Source: Loktanella sp. Alg231-35
GTDB lineage: Bacteria; Pseudomonadota; Alphaproteobacteria; Rhodobacterales; Rhodobacteraceae
Length of the DNA: 64,000 nucleotides
Direction of reading: 5' to 3'
Assembly: GCF_900143545.1 (NCBI RefSeq)
Contig: NZ_FREV01000002.1
Location: forward strand, 372,018 to 436,017
The position numbers and the translations under genes are program-made. Of this stretch, positions 35,894 to 45,140 are shown piece by piece (the stretch's first letter is position 1; each line of letters begins with the position of its first letter). The notes beneath the pieces were generated by a model that made no database searches, was not told the origin of the DNA, and saw only the letters and a list, made by a program, of their open reading frames with translations.

Positions 35894-35922
35894 TTTATAA
35901 GCAATGACTTGCCCGTCTCCAA
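35894..35922 (-). promoter_or_regulatory. Predicted promoter of the short transcript
   Basis: On the minus strand TTGGAG (35922-35917), a 17-base spacer, then TATAAA (35899-35894). Both hexamers are close to sigma-70 consensus and the spacing is optimal. Confidence 0.55.
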
Positions 35923-35999
35923 GCTAAAAGTTTGAAAAGGCTCAAAACCCTCTTTACGGTTATGGCCAACGAACAAACAATATGCAGGGGCAACTACCG

Positions 36000-37814
36000 A
36001 TGAAGGTTAAATTTTCATTAATGCTGAAGGCATCGGCGACGATCATCGCCCTAGCCATAGGCGCGCAGGGCGTGTTTGCACAGCCCCAGCATGGCATAGC
36101 TATGTATGGCGACCCGGCCCTTCCACCTGATTTTGTGTCCCTGCCCTACGCCAATCCTGATGCGCCAAAGGGCGGCCAGATCGTCACGGCAGAGGTGGGC
36201 AGCTTTGACAGCCTAAACCCATTCATCCGCAAGGGGTCGGTGCCGTGGCAGTTGCGGTTTTTTCTGGGCGAAAGCTTCATGGGCCGCTCACTGGACGAAC
36301 CGTTTTCGCTCTACGGTGTTTTGGCCGAATCGATTGAAACCGGACCGAACCGCGAATGGGTGGAATTCACCCTGCGCGAAGAGGCCCGGTTTTCCGACGG
36401 CAGCCCAGTCACGATTGAAGATGTGCTGTGGTCATATGAAACCTTGGGCACTGTCGGGCACCCCCGCTATCTGGGTTTCTGGGCCAAGGTGGACAGCCTA
36501 GAACAGACAGGTGACCGCTCGGTGCGTTTCACCTTCAATGTCGAAGACCGCGAATTGGCCTTGCTGGCTGGTCTGCGCCCGATCCTGAAAAAAGATCAAT
36601 GGGAAGGCGTCGATTTCGCCGAAAGCACAACAGAGATCGTGCCGATCACGTCCTCGCCTTACGTGATTGATGATTTTGATCCCGGTCGGTTTGTATCCCT
36701 GCGCCGTAACCCTGACTATTGGGGTGCGGATGTGCCGTTCCGGGTTGGCACCAACAACCTTGACGAGGTCCGGCTGGAATTCTTCGGCGATGAAACTGCC
36801 GCGTTTGAGGCGTTCAAGGTGGGTGAAGTGAATGCCACCCGCGAGTTCAACGTCGTGCGTTGGGACACACGTTACAATTTCCCGGCGATTCAAGACGGTG
36901 AGATCGTCAAGGAAGTCATCGAACATCAGCGGCCCTCTGGGATGACAGGGTTTGCGATGAACACCCGACGCGCACATCTGGCCGACTGGCGTGTGCGCGA
37001 TGCGCTGATCCATGCGTTCAACTTTGAATTCATCAATGAGACGATGACCGGATCGGCCCAACCGCGCATTACCTCTTACTGGTCGAATTCCCCGCTGGGG
37101 ATGGACAGTGACCCCGCCACAGGCCGTGTTGCTGAATTTCTTGAACCCTTCGCGGCTGATCTGATCCCCGGAACCATCGAAGGCTACGCCCTGCCCGTCA
37201 GTGATGGTAGCGAGCGTAACCGCGCAGGCAGTGCGGCCGCGTTCGAGATGTTCGAGGCGGCAGGCTGGACCATTCAGGATGGCGCAATGCGCGATGCAGA
37301 TGGCAATGACTTTGCGCTTGAAATCCTGCTGGATCAGGGCGCAACCGAAATGCAGTCCATCATCGACCTCTATATGGAATCGCTGGCGCGGATCGGGATC
37401 ACGCCGGTGATGACCGTGGCAGACAGCGCGCAGTTCAAAGAACGCACCGACGCCTTTGATTTTGACATGGTTTACTATCGGCGCGGTCTGTCGCTGTCGC
37501 CGGGCAATGAACAGTACAACTACTATGGCACGGAACGCGCCAACGAAGTGGGTGGTCGCAACTTGATGGGTGTGCAATCTGCCGCTGCTGACGCCATGAT
37601 TGGCCGCTTGCTGACGTCGGAAAGTCAGGATGATTTTCTTGCCGCTGTCAAAGCGCTGGACCGTGTGCTGACCGCCGGTCGCTATGTGATCCCGATTTAT
37701 CAGTGGAATATCAGCCGGATTGCCCAAGCCAAAGAGCTGCAGCATCCTGACTATGTTCCGATCTTCGGGGATTGGCCCGGCTGGCAGCCCGATGTCTGGT
37801 GGTACGAGCAATAA
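36000..37814 (+). CDS. ABC transporter substrate-binding protein, family 5 (YejA-like)
   Basis: 604 residues from the ATG at 36000 (AGGGGC ribosome site); an ATG six codons earlier is possible. Signal peptide KVKFSLMLKASATIIALAIGAQGVFA, then a mature protein of the peptide/microcin C type: GGQIVTAEVGSFDSLNPF, LREEARFSDGSPVTIEDV, RRNPDYWG and the C-terminal PIYQWNISRIAQA with HPDYVPIFGDWPGWQPD, as in YejA. It binds an oligopeptide or similar solute in the periplasm. No permease or ATPase gene is adjacent, so it must use transporter parts encoded elsewhere. Confidence 0.88.
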   Translation: MKVKFSLMLKASATIIALAIGAQGVFAQPQHGIAMYGDPALPPDFVSLPYANPDAPKGGQIVTAEVGSFDSLNPFIRKGSVPWQLRFFLGESFMGRSLDEPFSLYGVLAESIETGPNREWVEFTLREEARFSDGSPVTIEDVLWSYETLGTVGHPRYLGFWAKVDSLEQTGDRSVRFTFNVEDRELALLAGLRPILKKDQWEGVDFAESTTEIVPITSSPYVIDDFDPGRFVSLRRNPDYWGADVPFRVGTNNLDEVRLEFFGDETAAFEAFKVGEVNATREFNVVRWDTRYNFPAIQDGEIVKEVIEHQRPSGMTGFAMNTRRAHLADWRVRDALIHAFNFEFINETMTGSAQPRITSYWSNSPLGMDSDPATGRVAEFLEPFAADLIPGTIEGYALPVSDGSERNRAGSAAAFEMFEAAGWTIQDGAMRDADGNDFALEILLDQGATEMQSIIDLYMESLARIGITPVMTVADSAQFKERTDAFDFDMVYYRRGLSLSPGNEQYNYYGTERANEVGGRNLMGVQSAAADAMIGRLLTSESQDDFLAAVKALDRVLTAGRYVIPIYQWNISRIAQAKELQHPDYVPIFGDWPGWQPDVWWYEQ

Positions 37815-37834
37815 GCGCGTCGAAGGTTCGCCTT

Positions 37835-37860
37835 GTCGTTGAATTGTTACATTCAACGAC
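37835..37860. promoter_or_regulatory. Palindrome before the arsC-aquaporin genes
   Basis: Perfect 10-bp inverted repeat GTCGTTGAAT / ATTCAACGAC with a 6-base centre, 20 bases after the binding-protein stop and 33 bases before the arsC start. No T run follows, so an operator is as likely as a terminator. TTGAAT...ATTCAA halves resemble sites of ArsR/SmtB-type repressors. Confidence 0.5.
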
Positions 37861-37893
37861 TAAGCGGGCCTGACATGACGCAAAGGGCCCACT

Positions 37894-38363
37894 ATGAATA
37901 TCCTTGTACTGTGTACCGGCAATTCTGCCCGTTCTATCCTGCTTGAATCCATACTTTCCCACCGCTCTGACGGGCGGATCAATGCGTGGTCGGCGGGGTC
38001 CAAACCTGCCGGCAAAGTGCATCCGCAGTCGTTGGAACTGCTCGCCAAAGAAGGCTTTCCAACCGATGGGCTCAGCTCGCAAAGTTGGGATGATTACGCC
38101 AAACCGGGCGCGCCAAAGATGGATGCGGTGATCACCGTTTGCGGGTCTGCTGCCGCCGAAGAATGCCCCTATTGGCCGGGTACGCCCTTGCGCGCGCATT
38201 GGGGTGTCGATGATCCCGCCGCTGCCGCACCGGACAATCAGCCCGCCGCTTTTGCAGAAGCTATGCGCTTTTGTCCGACAAAGCCCGCATCTTGCTTGCG
38301 CTTCCTTTCGAGGAAATGACACAAGAGGACGTGCAGGCGATATTCAACCGGATTGGGGCATAA
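37894..38363 (+). pseudogene. arsC: Arsenate reductase (low-molecular-weight phosphatase type), frameshifted near the 3' end
   Basis: The frame from 37894 has the phosphate-binding loop LCTGNSARS (Cys7-X5-Arg13) and a second cysteine region VITVCGSAAAEECPYWPG, as in thioredoxin-linked arsenate reductases. After AAFAEA (about 38260) this frame turns into unrelated sequence and stops at 38319. The frame one base back continues with YALLSDKARILLALPFEEM and ends NRIGA at TAA 38361-38363, exactly the expected family C-terminus. One base appears missing near 38261-38263. Either the gene is damaged, the sequence has an error, or the last helix is lost while the active site remains. The aquaporin gene starts two bases on. 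Confidence 0.85.
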
Positions 38364-38364
38364 G

Positions 38365-39009
38365 ATGCAGAAACTATTGGCCGAAGGGTTAGGAACGGCG
38401 TTTCTGCTGATTGGCGTTGTGGGCTCGGGCATCATGGGGGCCGCGCTTGCGGACGGAAACGTGGCGATTGCGCTTTTGGCGAATGCGATTGCGACGGGCT
38501 GCATTCTTTATGTGATCATCACCACACTTGGCCCCATTTCCGGCGCGCATTTCAACCCTGCCGTCACGCTGGCCTTTCTGCTGCGAGGCGAGATCAAGAT
38601 CAGCGACGCCATACCCTATGTCATCGTGCAGATCATCGGAGGTATCCTTGGCGTCTGGGCCGCGCATGTGATGTTTGACCTCACCATCTTGCAGGCCTCG
38701 ACCACAGACCGGAACGGCGTGTCGCAATGGTTCTCGGAAATTCTGGCCACCTTTGGATTGCTATTTGTGATCTTTGGTGGGCTGAAAAGCCGTGCCGATG
38801 CGGTACCGACCCTGGTGGCGCTTTATATCACCGGTGCCTATTGGTTCACGTCGTCCACCAGCTTTGCCAACCCCGCCGTGACTATTGCGCGTGGGTTCAG
38901 CGATACATTTGCAGGTATCAACCCCGCCCATATCCCAATGTTCATCGTGATGCAGATTGTGGGCGTTGGGGTTGCGGCTGTGATCTTGCCCCGCGTTTTC
39001 AAGGACTAG
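38365..39009 (+). CDS. Aquaporin / aquaglyceroporin family channel (AqpS-like context)
   Basis: 214 residues with six membrane helices and the two NPA half-helices: HFNPAVT (64-66) and FANPAVTIARG (169-171). Position directly after arsC recalls the rhizobial AqpS, which lets arsenite leave the cell after arsenate reduction, so arsenite efflux is the best guess; water or glycerol movement is possible. An ATG at 38365 follows GGGG; a TTG 12 bases earlier is in frame. It overlaps the convergent regulator gene by four bases. Confidence 0.85.
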   Translation: MQKLLAEGLGTAFLLIGVVGSGIMGAALADGNVAIALLANAIATGCILYVIITTLGPISGAHFNPAVTLAFLLRGEIKISDAIPYVIVQIIGGILGVWAAHVMFDLTILQASTTDRNGVSQWFSEILATFGLLFVIFGGLKSRADAVPTLVALYITGAYWFTSSTSFANPAVTIARGFSDTFAGINPAHIPMFIVMQIVGVGVAAVILPRVFKD

Positions 39010-39629
39010 CTTAGCGATGTGACCCAGAGGATCATGGCATCCTCGGCACTGGTCGAAATCACGTTGTGCCCCATGGTGGCGTCATAATAGGCGCTGTCGC
39101 CACGCTTGAGCGTAACGGGTTCGTAAAACTCCGTATACAGCATGATCTGGCCGGTAAGCACATAAAGGAACTCTTCGCCATCGTGGCGGACCCAGCCCTC
39201 AAAATCCTCGATCCCGCGAGCGTGGATCCGAGCGCGATAGGGCAGCATCTTTTTGGTGGTCAGGGCTTCGGCCAGCAAGGCGTGTTCATAGGTCGTTGTG
39301 ACCTTGGTGGCCTCTTGGCCGCTGTGGGTTACGGCCATGCGGCCATTCACCTGGCCCTTGGAAGGCGGCGTAAACAGTTGCGGCACCGAGATTTGCAACC
39401 CGACCGCCAGTTTTTTCAGTGCGTCATAGGTGGGCGACATCTGCCCATTTTCGATTTTGGACAGGGTTGAGCGCGCAAGCCCTGCCTGCTGCGCGGCTTG
39501 TTCCAACGTCCAATTCTGCGCTTTGCGCAATTCCCGGACGCGCGCGCCCAGATCAAGGGGTTGCGCGATATCGGCATCGCCGTCTTCGCGGGCGATACGG
39601 ATCAGGTTTGAGGGGTCGCTGTCGGCCAT
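39006..39629 (-). CDS. XRE-family regulator with C-terminal cupin domain
   Basis: 207 residues. A helix-turn-helix domain (about 28-85: RVRELRKAQNWTLEQAAQQA, LARSTLSKIENGQMSPTYDAL) is followed by a cupin sensor domain (about 115-205: DGEEFLYVLTGQIMLYTEFYEPVTLKRGDSAYYDATMGHNVIS). Such proteins repress catabolic or transport genes and sense small ligands through the cupin barrel. The target is unknown. It is convergent with the aquaporin gene and divergent from the DsbA-like gene, 150 bases away. Confidence 0.92.
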   Translation of the reverse strand: MADSDPSNLIRIAREDGDADIAQPLDLGARVRELRKAQNWTLEQAAQQAGLARSTLSKIENGQMSPTYDALKKLAVGLQISVPQLFTPPSKGQVNGRMAVTHSGQEATKVTTTYEHALLAEALTTKKMLPYRARIHARGIEDFEGWVRHDGEEFLYVLTGQIMLYTEFYEPVTLKRGDSAYYDATMGHNVISTSAEDAMILWVTSLS

Positions 39630-39779
39630 GGGCCTGTCATAGGCGGCAGGGTTTCATCTTGCAAGCTGAGTGCAGACGACCATGTGCGCCCGCGCACAGG
39701 GATTTCTGACGCCTTGGGCTTTCACCTTCGATCAGACGTGGTAGAGGATAATGGTAACCCCCCAGTGTCGGAGCCTTCT

Positions 39780-40424
39780 ATGGTCAAACTTGATATCATC
39801 TCTGATCCTATTTGCCCTTGGTGTTTCATCGGCAAAACCAATCTGGACAAGGCGCTAGAGCAGTTCCCCGATCACCCGTTCACGATCGAGTGGCATCCGT
39901 TCCAGTTGAACCCTGACATGCCAAGCGGCGGGATGGACAGGCGTGCCTATCTAGAGGGCAAGTTTGGCGGCAAGGACGGTGCGGTAAAGGCCTATGCCCC
40001 TGTTGTTGAGCATGCTGAAAAATCCGGGGCGCATATCAACTTTGACGCAATCCAGAAAACGCCCAATACCATCGACGCGCACCGCCTGATTCATTGGGCA
40101 GGGATTGAGCAGCGCCAGTCCTTTGTCGTTGATCTGCTCTTTAAGGCGTATTTTGTCGAAGGCCGCGATATTGGCGATCACGAGGTTCTGGCCGATATCG
40201 CCGATACCGCCGAGATGGACGCGACCATGGTTACCAAGCTTTTGGCCTCGGATTCTGATGTTGACGATATCCGAAAGCGTGACAAACACAGCCGTGAGAT
40301 GGGCGTGAACTCTGTCCCGACATTCGTTGTGGCCCAACAGCACGCCGTACCCGGCGCGCAGCCGCCCGAAATGTGGGTGGGTGTGATCAAGGAAATCATG
40401 GATCAGATCGCGGCAACTGAATGA
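39780..40424 (+). CDS. DsbA-family (FrnE-like) oxidoreductase
   Basis: 214 residues from the ATG at 39780, preceded by CGGAG; the longer frame to 39684 is not family-like. The N-terminal thioredoxin fold has CPWC in SDPICPWCFIGKTNL, then EWHPFQLNPDMP and the cis-proline region MGVNSVPTFVV, which match FrnE and related 2-hydroxychromene-2-carboxylate isomerase-like proteins. There is no signal peptide, so it acts in the cytoplasm. It overlaps the MFS pump gene by four bases. Confidence 0.88.
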   Translation: MVKLDIISDPICPWCFIGKTNLDKALEQFPDHPFTIEWHPFQLNPDMPSGGMDRRAYLEGKFGGKDGAVKAYAPVVEHAEKSGAHINFDAIQKTPNTIDAHRLIHWAGIEQRQSFVVDLLFKAYFVEGRDIGDHEVLADIADTAEMDATMVTKLLASDSDVDDIRKRDKHSREMGVNSVPTFVVAQQHAVPGAQPPEMWVGVIKEIMDQIAATE

Positions 40425-41641
40425 CAACCACGACAGGGCCACGGCAGCTGCCGCAGACGGAATTCATCGCCCTCATGGCGATGGTCGCTGCAACGGTGGC
40501 CTTTTCCATCGATGCCATGTTGCCCGCCTTGCCAGAGATCGGGGCGGCCCTTTCCCCCAACAACGTCAACAATGCCCAATTGATCATCACCAGCTTTGTG
40601 TTTGGGATGGGCATTGGCACGATGTTCACTGGCCCCTTGTCTGACGCCTTTGGGCGCAAACCGGTGATGGTGGGCGGCGCCATTGTCTATGTGATCGCCT
40701 GTGCCGTGGCCTGGGCCGCACAATCGCTTGAAGTTATGCTGGCGGCACGTGTCGTTCAGGGGCTGGGTGCCGCCGGGCCGCGTGTGGTTGCGATGGCACT
40801 GATCCGCGATTTGTATTCTGGTCCCAACATGGCGCGCATCCTGTCGTTTGTGATGGTTGTCTTTTCGCTGGTGCCGGCACTGGCACCAACCATGGGGCAC
40901 TACATTATCGAAGGCTTTGGCTGGCGCGCGATTTTTGCGGCTTTTATCATCTTCTCGGCGATTTCACTGATCTGGCTGTTGGCCCGGCAGCCAGAGACAC
41001 TCACCCCCGAAAACCGCCGACCACTAAGCTTGATTGCCCTGGGTGCAGCCATCAAAGAGATGTTCGCCCATCGCACAGCACGCCTGTCGATCTTTGTGCA
41101 AACGCTGACATTCGGAATGTTGTTTATGGTGCTGTCATCGACGCAACAGGTGTTCGATATCACCTTTGATCAGGGCGACACGTTCCATTTCTGGTTTGGT
41201 GGCATTGCCATTGTCGCGGCCTCGGCCAGTGTGCTGAATGCACGGATTGTGGTGCGGTTGGGGATGCGGGCGATTATTCGAGCGATGTTCACAGTGCAGA
41301 TTGCAGTGACCTTAATTATGATTGCTGTCACAGCCGCCGATGCGCCCTATTGGCTGGCGTTTGGCACTTATGTCGTCTGGATGACGTCGAATTTCTTTCA
41401 GGCCGGGCTGGCGATTGGCAACCTCAATGCGCTCGCCATGGAAGAGATGGGCCATATCGCAGGGATGGCCGCGTCAATCATTGCCGCTGTATCCACGATT
41501 GGTGCTGTTGTTCTGGCGGCACCGGTCGCCTTGCTTTTTGACGGCACACCGATGCCGATGGCCATCGGTACGCTGATTTTTGCGTCGCTGGCGTTGTGGC
41601 TGACAACCATGATCAAGCGGCCGGGTGATCTGCTGGATTAA
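40421..41641 (+). CDS. MFS multidrug efflux transporter (Bcr/CflA type)
   Basis: 406 residues with twelve predicted helices. Family signs: FSIDAMLPALPEIGAAL in helix 1, GPLSDAFGRKPVMVGGA (motif A) after helix 2, and RVVQGLGAAGPRVVAMALIRDLY in helix 4-5. It should export drugs or small toxic compounds using the proton gradient. It follows the DsbA-like gene with a 4-base overlap and converges on mfd with a 13-base gap. Confidence 0.88.
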   Translation: MTTTTGPRQLPQTEFIALMAMVAATVAFSIDAMLPALPEIGAALSPNNVNNAQLIITSFVFGMGIGTMFTGPLSDAFGRKPVMVGGAIVYVIACAVAWAAQSLEVMLAARVVQGLGAAGPRVVAMALIRDLYSGPNMARILSFVMVVFSLVPALAPTMGHYIIEGFGWRAIFAAFIIFSAISLIWLLARQPETLTPENRRPLSLIALGAAIKEMFAHRTARLSIFVQTLTFGMLFMVLSSTQQVFDITFDQGDTFHFWFGGIAIVAASASVLNARIVVRLGMRAIIRAMFTVQIAVTLIMIAVTAADAPYWLAFGTYVVWMTSNFFQAGLAIGNLNALAMEEMGHIAGMAASIIAAVSTIGAVVLAAPVALLFDGTPMPMAIGTLIFASLALWLTTMIKRPGDLLD

Positions 41642-41654
41642 GCCGCTCTGATCG

Positions 41655-44600
41655 TTAAGCCTTGGCCTTCTTCTCTTCCGCCAGTTTCTGCGCCAGATCC
41701 CGTGCAATGTTGAACGCACCCTGGATCTTGTCGCGCTCCTTGGCCCAATCACGCCGCACGACGATCTTATTGTCTTTGACCTTGGCGAGCCCCTTTTGCG
41801 CTTCGATGAATTCGACCAGCCCCTTGGGTGACGCGAATTTGTCGTTGTGGAACTGAAGGGTTGCGCCCTTTGGTCCGGCATCCAGCTTGGCAATGCCTGC
41901 GCGTTTGCACATCGCTTTGATGCGCACCACCAACATCAGTGTGTTCACCTCACGCGGCAGTTTGCCAAAGCGGTCGATCAGCTCGGCGGCGAAACCTTCC
42001 AGTTCGACCTTCGTGGTAAGCTCTGACAGGCGACGGTAAAGGCCCAGACGCACATCCAGATCAGGGACATAATCGTCGGGGATCAGGACCGGCACACCCA
42101 GGTTGATCTGTGGCGCCCATTGGCCGTCATCAATGATGCCCTCGGCCTGGCCTGATCGGATCGCGGCGATCTGATCCTCCAGCATTTGCTGGTACAACTC
42201 ATATCCCACTTCGCGCATCTGCCCTGATTGTTCTTCACCCAGCAGATTGCCCGCCCCCCGAATATCAAGGTCCTGACTGGCCAGTGTAAACCCGGCCCCC
42301 AGCGTATCGATGGACCCCAGTACCCGCAGACGTTTCTGGGCCGTGTCCGTCAGCTTCTGACGCGGTTTGGTGGTAAGATAGGCATAGGCACGCGTCTTGG
42401 AGCGCCCGACCCTGCCCCGGATCTGATAAAGCTGGCTGAGGCCGAACATATCCGACCGCCAGACAATCATCGTATTGGCCGTTGGGATGTCCAATCCGCT
42501 TTCGACAATCGTTGTGGCCAGAAGCACATCAAACTTGCCGTCATAAAACGCGTTCATCCGATCATCGAGCTCGCCCGCGGCCATCTGGCCTGTGGCCGAG
42601 ATATATGACACCTCCGGCACCTCGCGTTTGAGGAAGTCCTCCATCTCTTCCATGTCGCTGATCCGTGGCACAACAACAAAGGACTGCCCGCCGCGATAGT
42701 GTTCGCGCAAGAGCGCCTCTCGCACCGTAATCGTGTCGAACTCACTGACATATGTGCGGATCGCCAAACGGTCGATGGGCGGTGTGCCAATGATCGACAG
42801 ATCGCGCACGCCGGAAAGGGACAGTTGCAGCGTGCGCGGGATCGGCGTTGCCGTCAGCGTGAGCACATGCACATCCGTGCGCAGTTGCTTTAGCCGTTCT
42901 TTGTGCTGCACGCCAAATTTCTGTTCTTCATCAATGACTAACAGGCCAAGGTTCTTAAAGCGCACGCCTTTGGCCAAAAGCGCATGGGTGCCCACCACGA
43001 TGTCAACTGTGCCCTTGGTCAAACCGTCGCGGGTCAGATTGGCATCTTTCGCCGATACAAACCGCGACAGCGGGCGCACATTGACCGGAAAGCCGCGGAA
43101 CCGTTCAGCAAAGTTCTGATAGTGCTGACGCGCCAGCAAGGTCGTCGGGGCGATGATCGCCACCTGCACACCTGACAAGGCGGCAATAAAGGCCGCACGG
43201 ATCGCGACCTCTGTTTTGCCAAAGCCCACGTCGCCGCAGATCAGCCGGTCCATGGGTTTGCCCGCCCCCAAATCGGTCAGTACGTCCTCAATCGCGGCCA
43301 ATTGATCATCAGTTTCCACATAGGGAAAACGCGCCAGAAACTGATCCCACAGCCCATCAGGCGGGTCCAACGCCGGTGCGGTGCGCAGCTCGCGCTCTGC
43401 CGCGACCCGGATCAGGCGTTCGGCAATCTGGCGGATACGTTCCTTGAGCTTGGCTTTTTTGGCCTGCCATGCGCCGCCGCCCAGTTTATCCAACAACCCG
43501 GTCTCATGACCGTATTTCGACAGCAGTTCGATATTCTCGACAGGCAGATAGAGTTTGGAGTCTTCGGCATATTCCAGCAGCAGGCATTCATGTGCCGCAC
43601 CCAGTGCCGTTACAACCTCCATGCCTATGTAGCGCCCGACGCCATGGTCTACGTGAACCACCAGATCACCGGGGGATAGGCTGTTGGCTTCGCTTAGGAA
43701 ATTCTCGGCCCGCCGTTTGCGCTTGGTCTGGCGGATCAGACGGTCGCCCAGCACATCCTGTTCGGATATGACGGTGACACCGGGGGCTTCGAACCCGTGA
43801 TCAAGCGCCCAGACAGCCAGATGCACACCACGCTTGCCGACCCGGCTGAAGTCAGACACCGGGATAACCTCGGCCACGCCTTCGTCTTCGATCAGCCCTT
43901 CCAGACGCTCGCGCGCGCCTTCGGAATATGAGGCGATGACAACAGGTCCGTCGTTCAATTTCGCGCGGATATGATCGGCCAACGCGCCGAACAAGCTGAT
44001 CTGTTCCTGCTGCCGTTCGGGCGAGAAGTTGCGGCCGATCCGCCCGCCTGCATCAATCACTCCCGGCCCGGTGGCTTGCTTGAGCGGGGAAAGTTGCATG
44101 ATGCGACGGTCAGCAACCGCCGCTTCCCAGGCCGCGTCGTTCAGATAAAGCAAGTCGGGTGGTGCGGGTTTATAGACACTGTCCATGCGCCCCTTTTGAC
44201 CAAGGGCGTGCATGCGCGTGCCATATTGATCGGCAATGCTATCCCAGCGGGTCAAGCGCATCGGCGTTGTCTGATCATCAAGTGTAACGGTGGCCTTGGG
44301 CAGATAGTCAAACAGCGTTTCCAGATCGTCCTGAAAGAACCCCAACCAATGTTCCACACCGGCATGTTTGCGACCCGCCGACACGGCCTCGTACAGCGGA
44401 TCATCCGTGCCTGCGGCACCAAACTCCAGACGGTAATTCTGGCGAAACCGGGTAATGGCGGCCTCATCAAGGATCACCTCAGAGACCGGGGCCAGTTCCA
44501 CTTCGGTCAGTTTTTCGGTGGTGCGCTGTGTTGCAGGATCAAAGCGGCGGGCGCCGTCCAACACGTCACCAAACAGGTCCAGCCGTACCGGCCCGCTTTG

Positions 44601-45110
44601 ACCGGGTGGAAAGATATCAATGATGCCGCCGCGAATGGCATAGTCGCCAGGTTCCATCACGGTGGGGCTTTGGGTAAAACCCATACGGACAAGGAAGTGA
44701 CGCAAAGCATCTTCGTCCAACCGCTTGCCCACGGTGGCGGTAAAGGCCGCTTCACGTAGCAAGCGACGCGCGGGCACACGTTGCGTGGCAGCAGACAGCG
44801 TTGTCAGCAGGATGAACTGTTCGGGCATCCCATGGACCAGCCCCGCCAGCGTGGCCATACGTGCGGCAGAGATGTCAGTGTTTGGTGAAACCCTGTCATA
44901 GGGTAGGCAATCCCATGCGGGAAACACAAAGACGGGCGTGTTAGGTGCAAAGAAACGCAAAGCGGCCTGCATCGCGGCAAGCCGTTTGTCATCGCGTGCG
45001 ACATGCAGCACCGGCTGACCCTTGGCCAGTTCGGCAAGGATCAACTGCGCGTCATATCCCTCGGGCGCGCCGGAAACGGTGATGTGTTTGGGATTAGCCA
45101 TTGCGCTCAT
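41655..45110 (-). CDS. mfd: Transcription-repair coupling factor Mfd
   Basis: 1151 residues, full length. Mfd pushes stalled RNA polymerase off DNA damage and recruits UvrA. N-terminal UvrB-homology region with ELAKGQPVLHVARDD, polymerase-interacting CarD-like domain (LSPGDLVVHVDHGVGRYIGM), helicase motifs GDVGFGKTEVAIRAAF and LLVIDEEQKFGVQHKERLK, TATPIPRTLQLSL, and the RecG-like TRG part with QLYQIRGRVGRSKTRAYAYL. The C-terminal regulatory domain ends in a lysine-rich tail. Two in-frame ATGs (45110, 45101) sit behind an AGGA; either could be used. Confidence 0.97.
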   Translation of the reverse strand: MSAMANPKHITVSGAPEGYDAQLILAELAKGQPVLHVARDDKRLAAMQAALRFFAPNTPVFVFPAWDCLPYDRVSPNTDISAARMATLAGLVHGMPEQFILLTTLSAATQRVPARRLLREAAFTATVGKRLDEDALRHFLVRMGFTQSPTVMEPGDYAIRGGIIDIFPPGQSGPVRLDLFGDVLDGARRFDPATQRTTEKLTEVELAPVSEVILDEAAITRFRQNYRLEFGAAGTDDPLYEAVSAGRKHAGVEHWLGFFQDDLETLFDYLPKATVTLDDQTTPMRLTRWDSIADQYGTRMHALGQKGRMDSVYKPAPPDLLYLNDAAWEAAVADRRIMQLSPLKQATGPGVIDAGGRIGRNFSPERQQEQISLFGALADHIRAKLNDGPVVIASYSEGARERLEGLIEDEGVAEVIPVSDFSRVGKRGVHLAVWALDHGFEAPGVTVISEQDVLGDRLIRQTKRKRRAENFLSEANSLSPGDLVVHVDHGVGRYIGMEVVTALGAAHECLLLEYAEDSKLYLPVENIELLSKYGHETGLLDKLGGGAWQAKKAKLKERIRQIAERLIRVAAERELRTAPALDPPDGLWDQFLARFPYVETDDQLAAIEDVLTDLGAGKPMDRLICGDVGFGKTEVAIRAAFIAALSGVQVAIIAPTTLLARQHYQNFAERFRGFPVNVRPLSRFVSAKDANLTRDGLTKGTVDIVVGTHALLAKGVRFKNLGLLVIDEEQKFGVQHKERLKQLRTDVHVLTLTATPIPRTLQLSLSGVRDLSIIGTPPIDRLAIRTYVSEFDTITVREALLREHYRGGQSFVVVPRISDMEEMEDFLKREVPEVSYISATGQMAAGELDDRMNAFYDGKFDVLLATTIVESGLDIPTANTMIVWRSDMFGLSQLYQIRGRVGRSKTRAYAYLTTKPRQKLTDTAQKRLRVLGSIDTLGAGFTLASQDLDIRGAGNLLGEEQSGQMREVGYELYQQMLEDQIAAIRSGQAEGIIDDGQWAPQINLGVPVLIPDDYVPDLDVRLGLYRRLSELTTKVELEGFAAELIDRFGKLPREVNTLMLVVRIKAMCKRAGIAKLDAGPKGATLQFHNDKFASPKGLVEFIEAQKGLAKVKDNKIVVRRDWAKERDKIQGAFNIARDLAQKLAEEKKAKA

Positions 45111-45140
45111 CTATCCTGCGGGCCTTGAGTGTCAACAGAC

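Noticed and set aside
35761..35976. Minus-strand frame of 71 codons upstream of bdhA
   Set aside because: It spans the promoter, hairpin and terminator of the short transcript; better explained as non-coding.
39684..39779. Longer start for the DsbA-like gene
   Set aside because: The added residues do not resemble the family and a good CGGAG site precedes the ATG at 39780.
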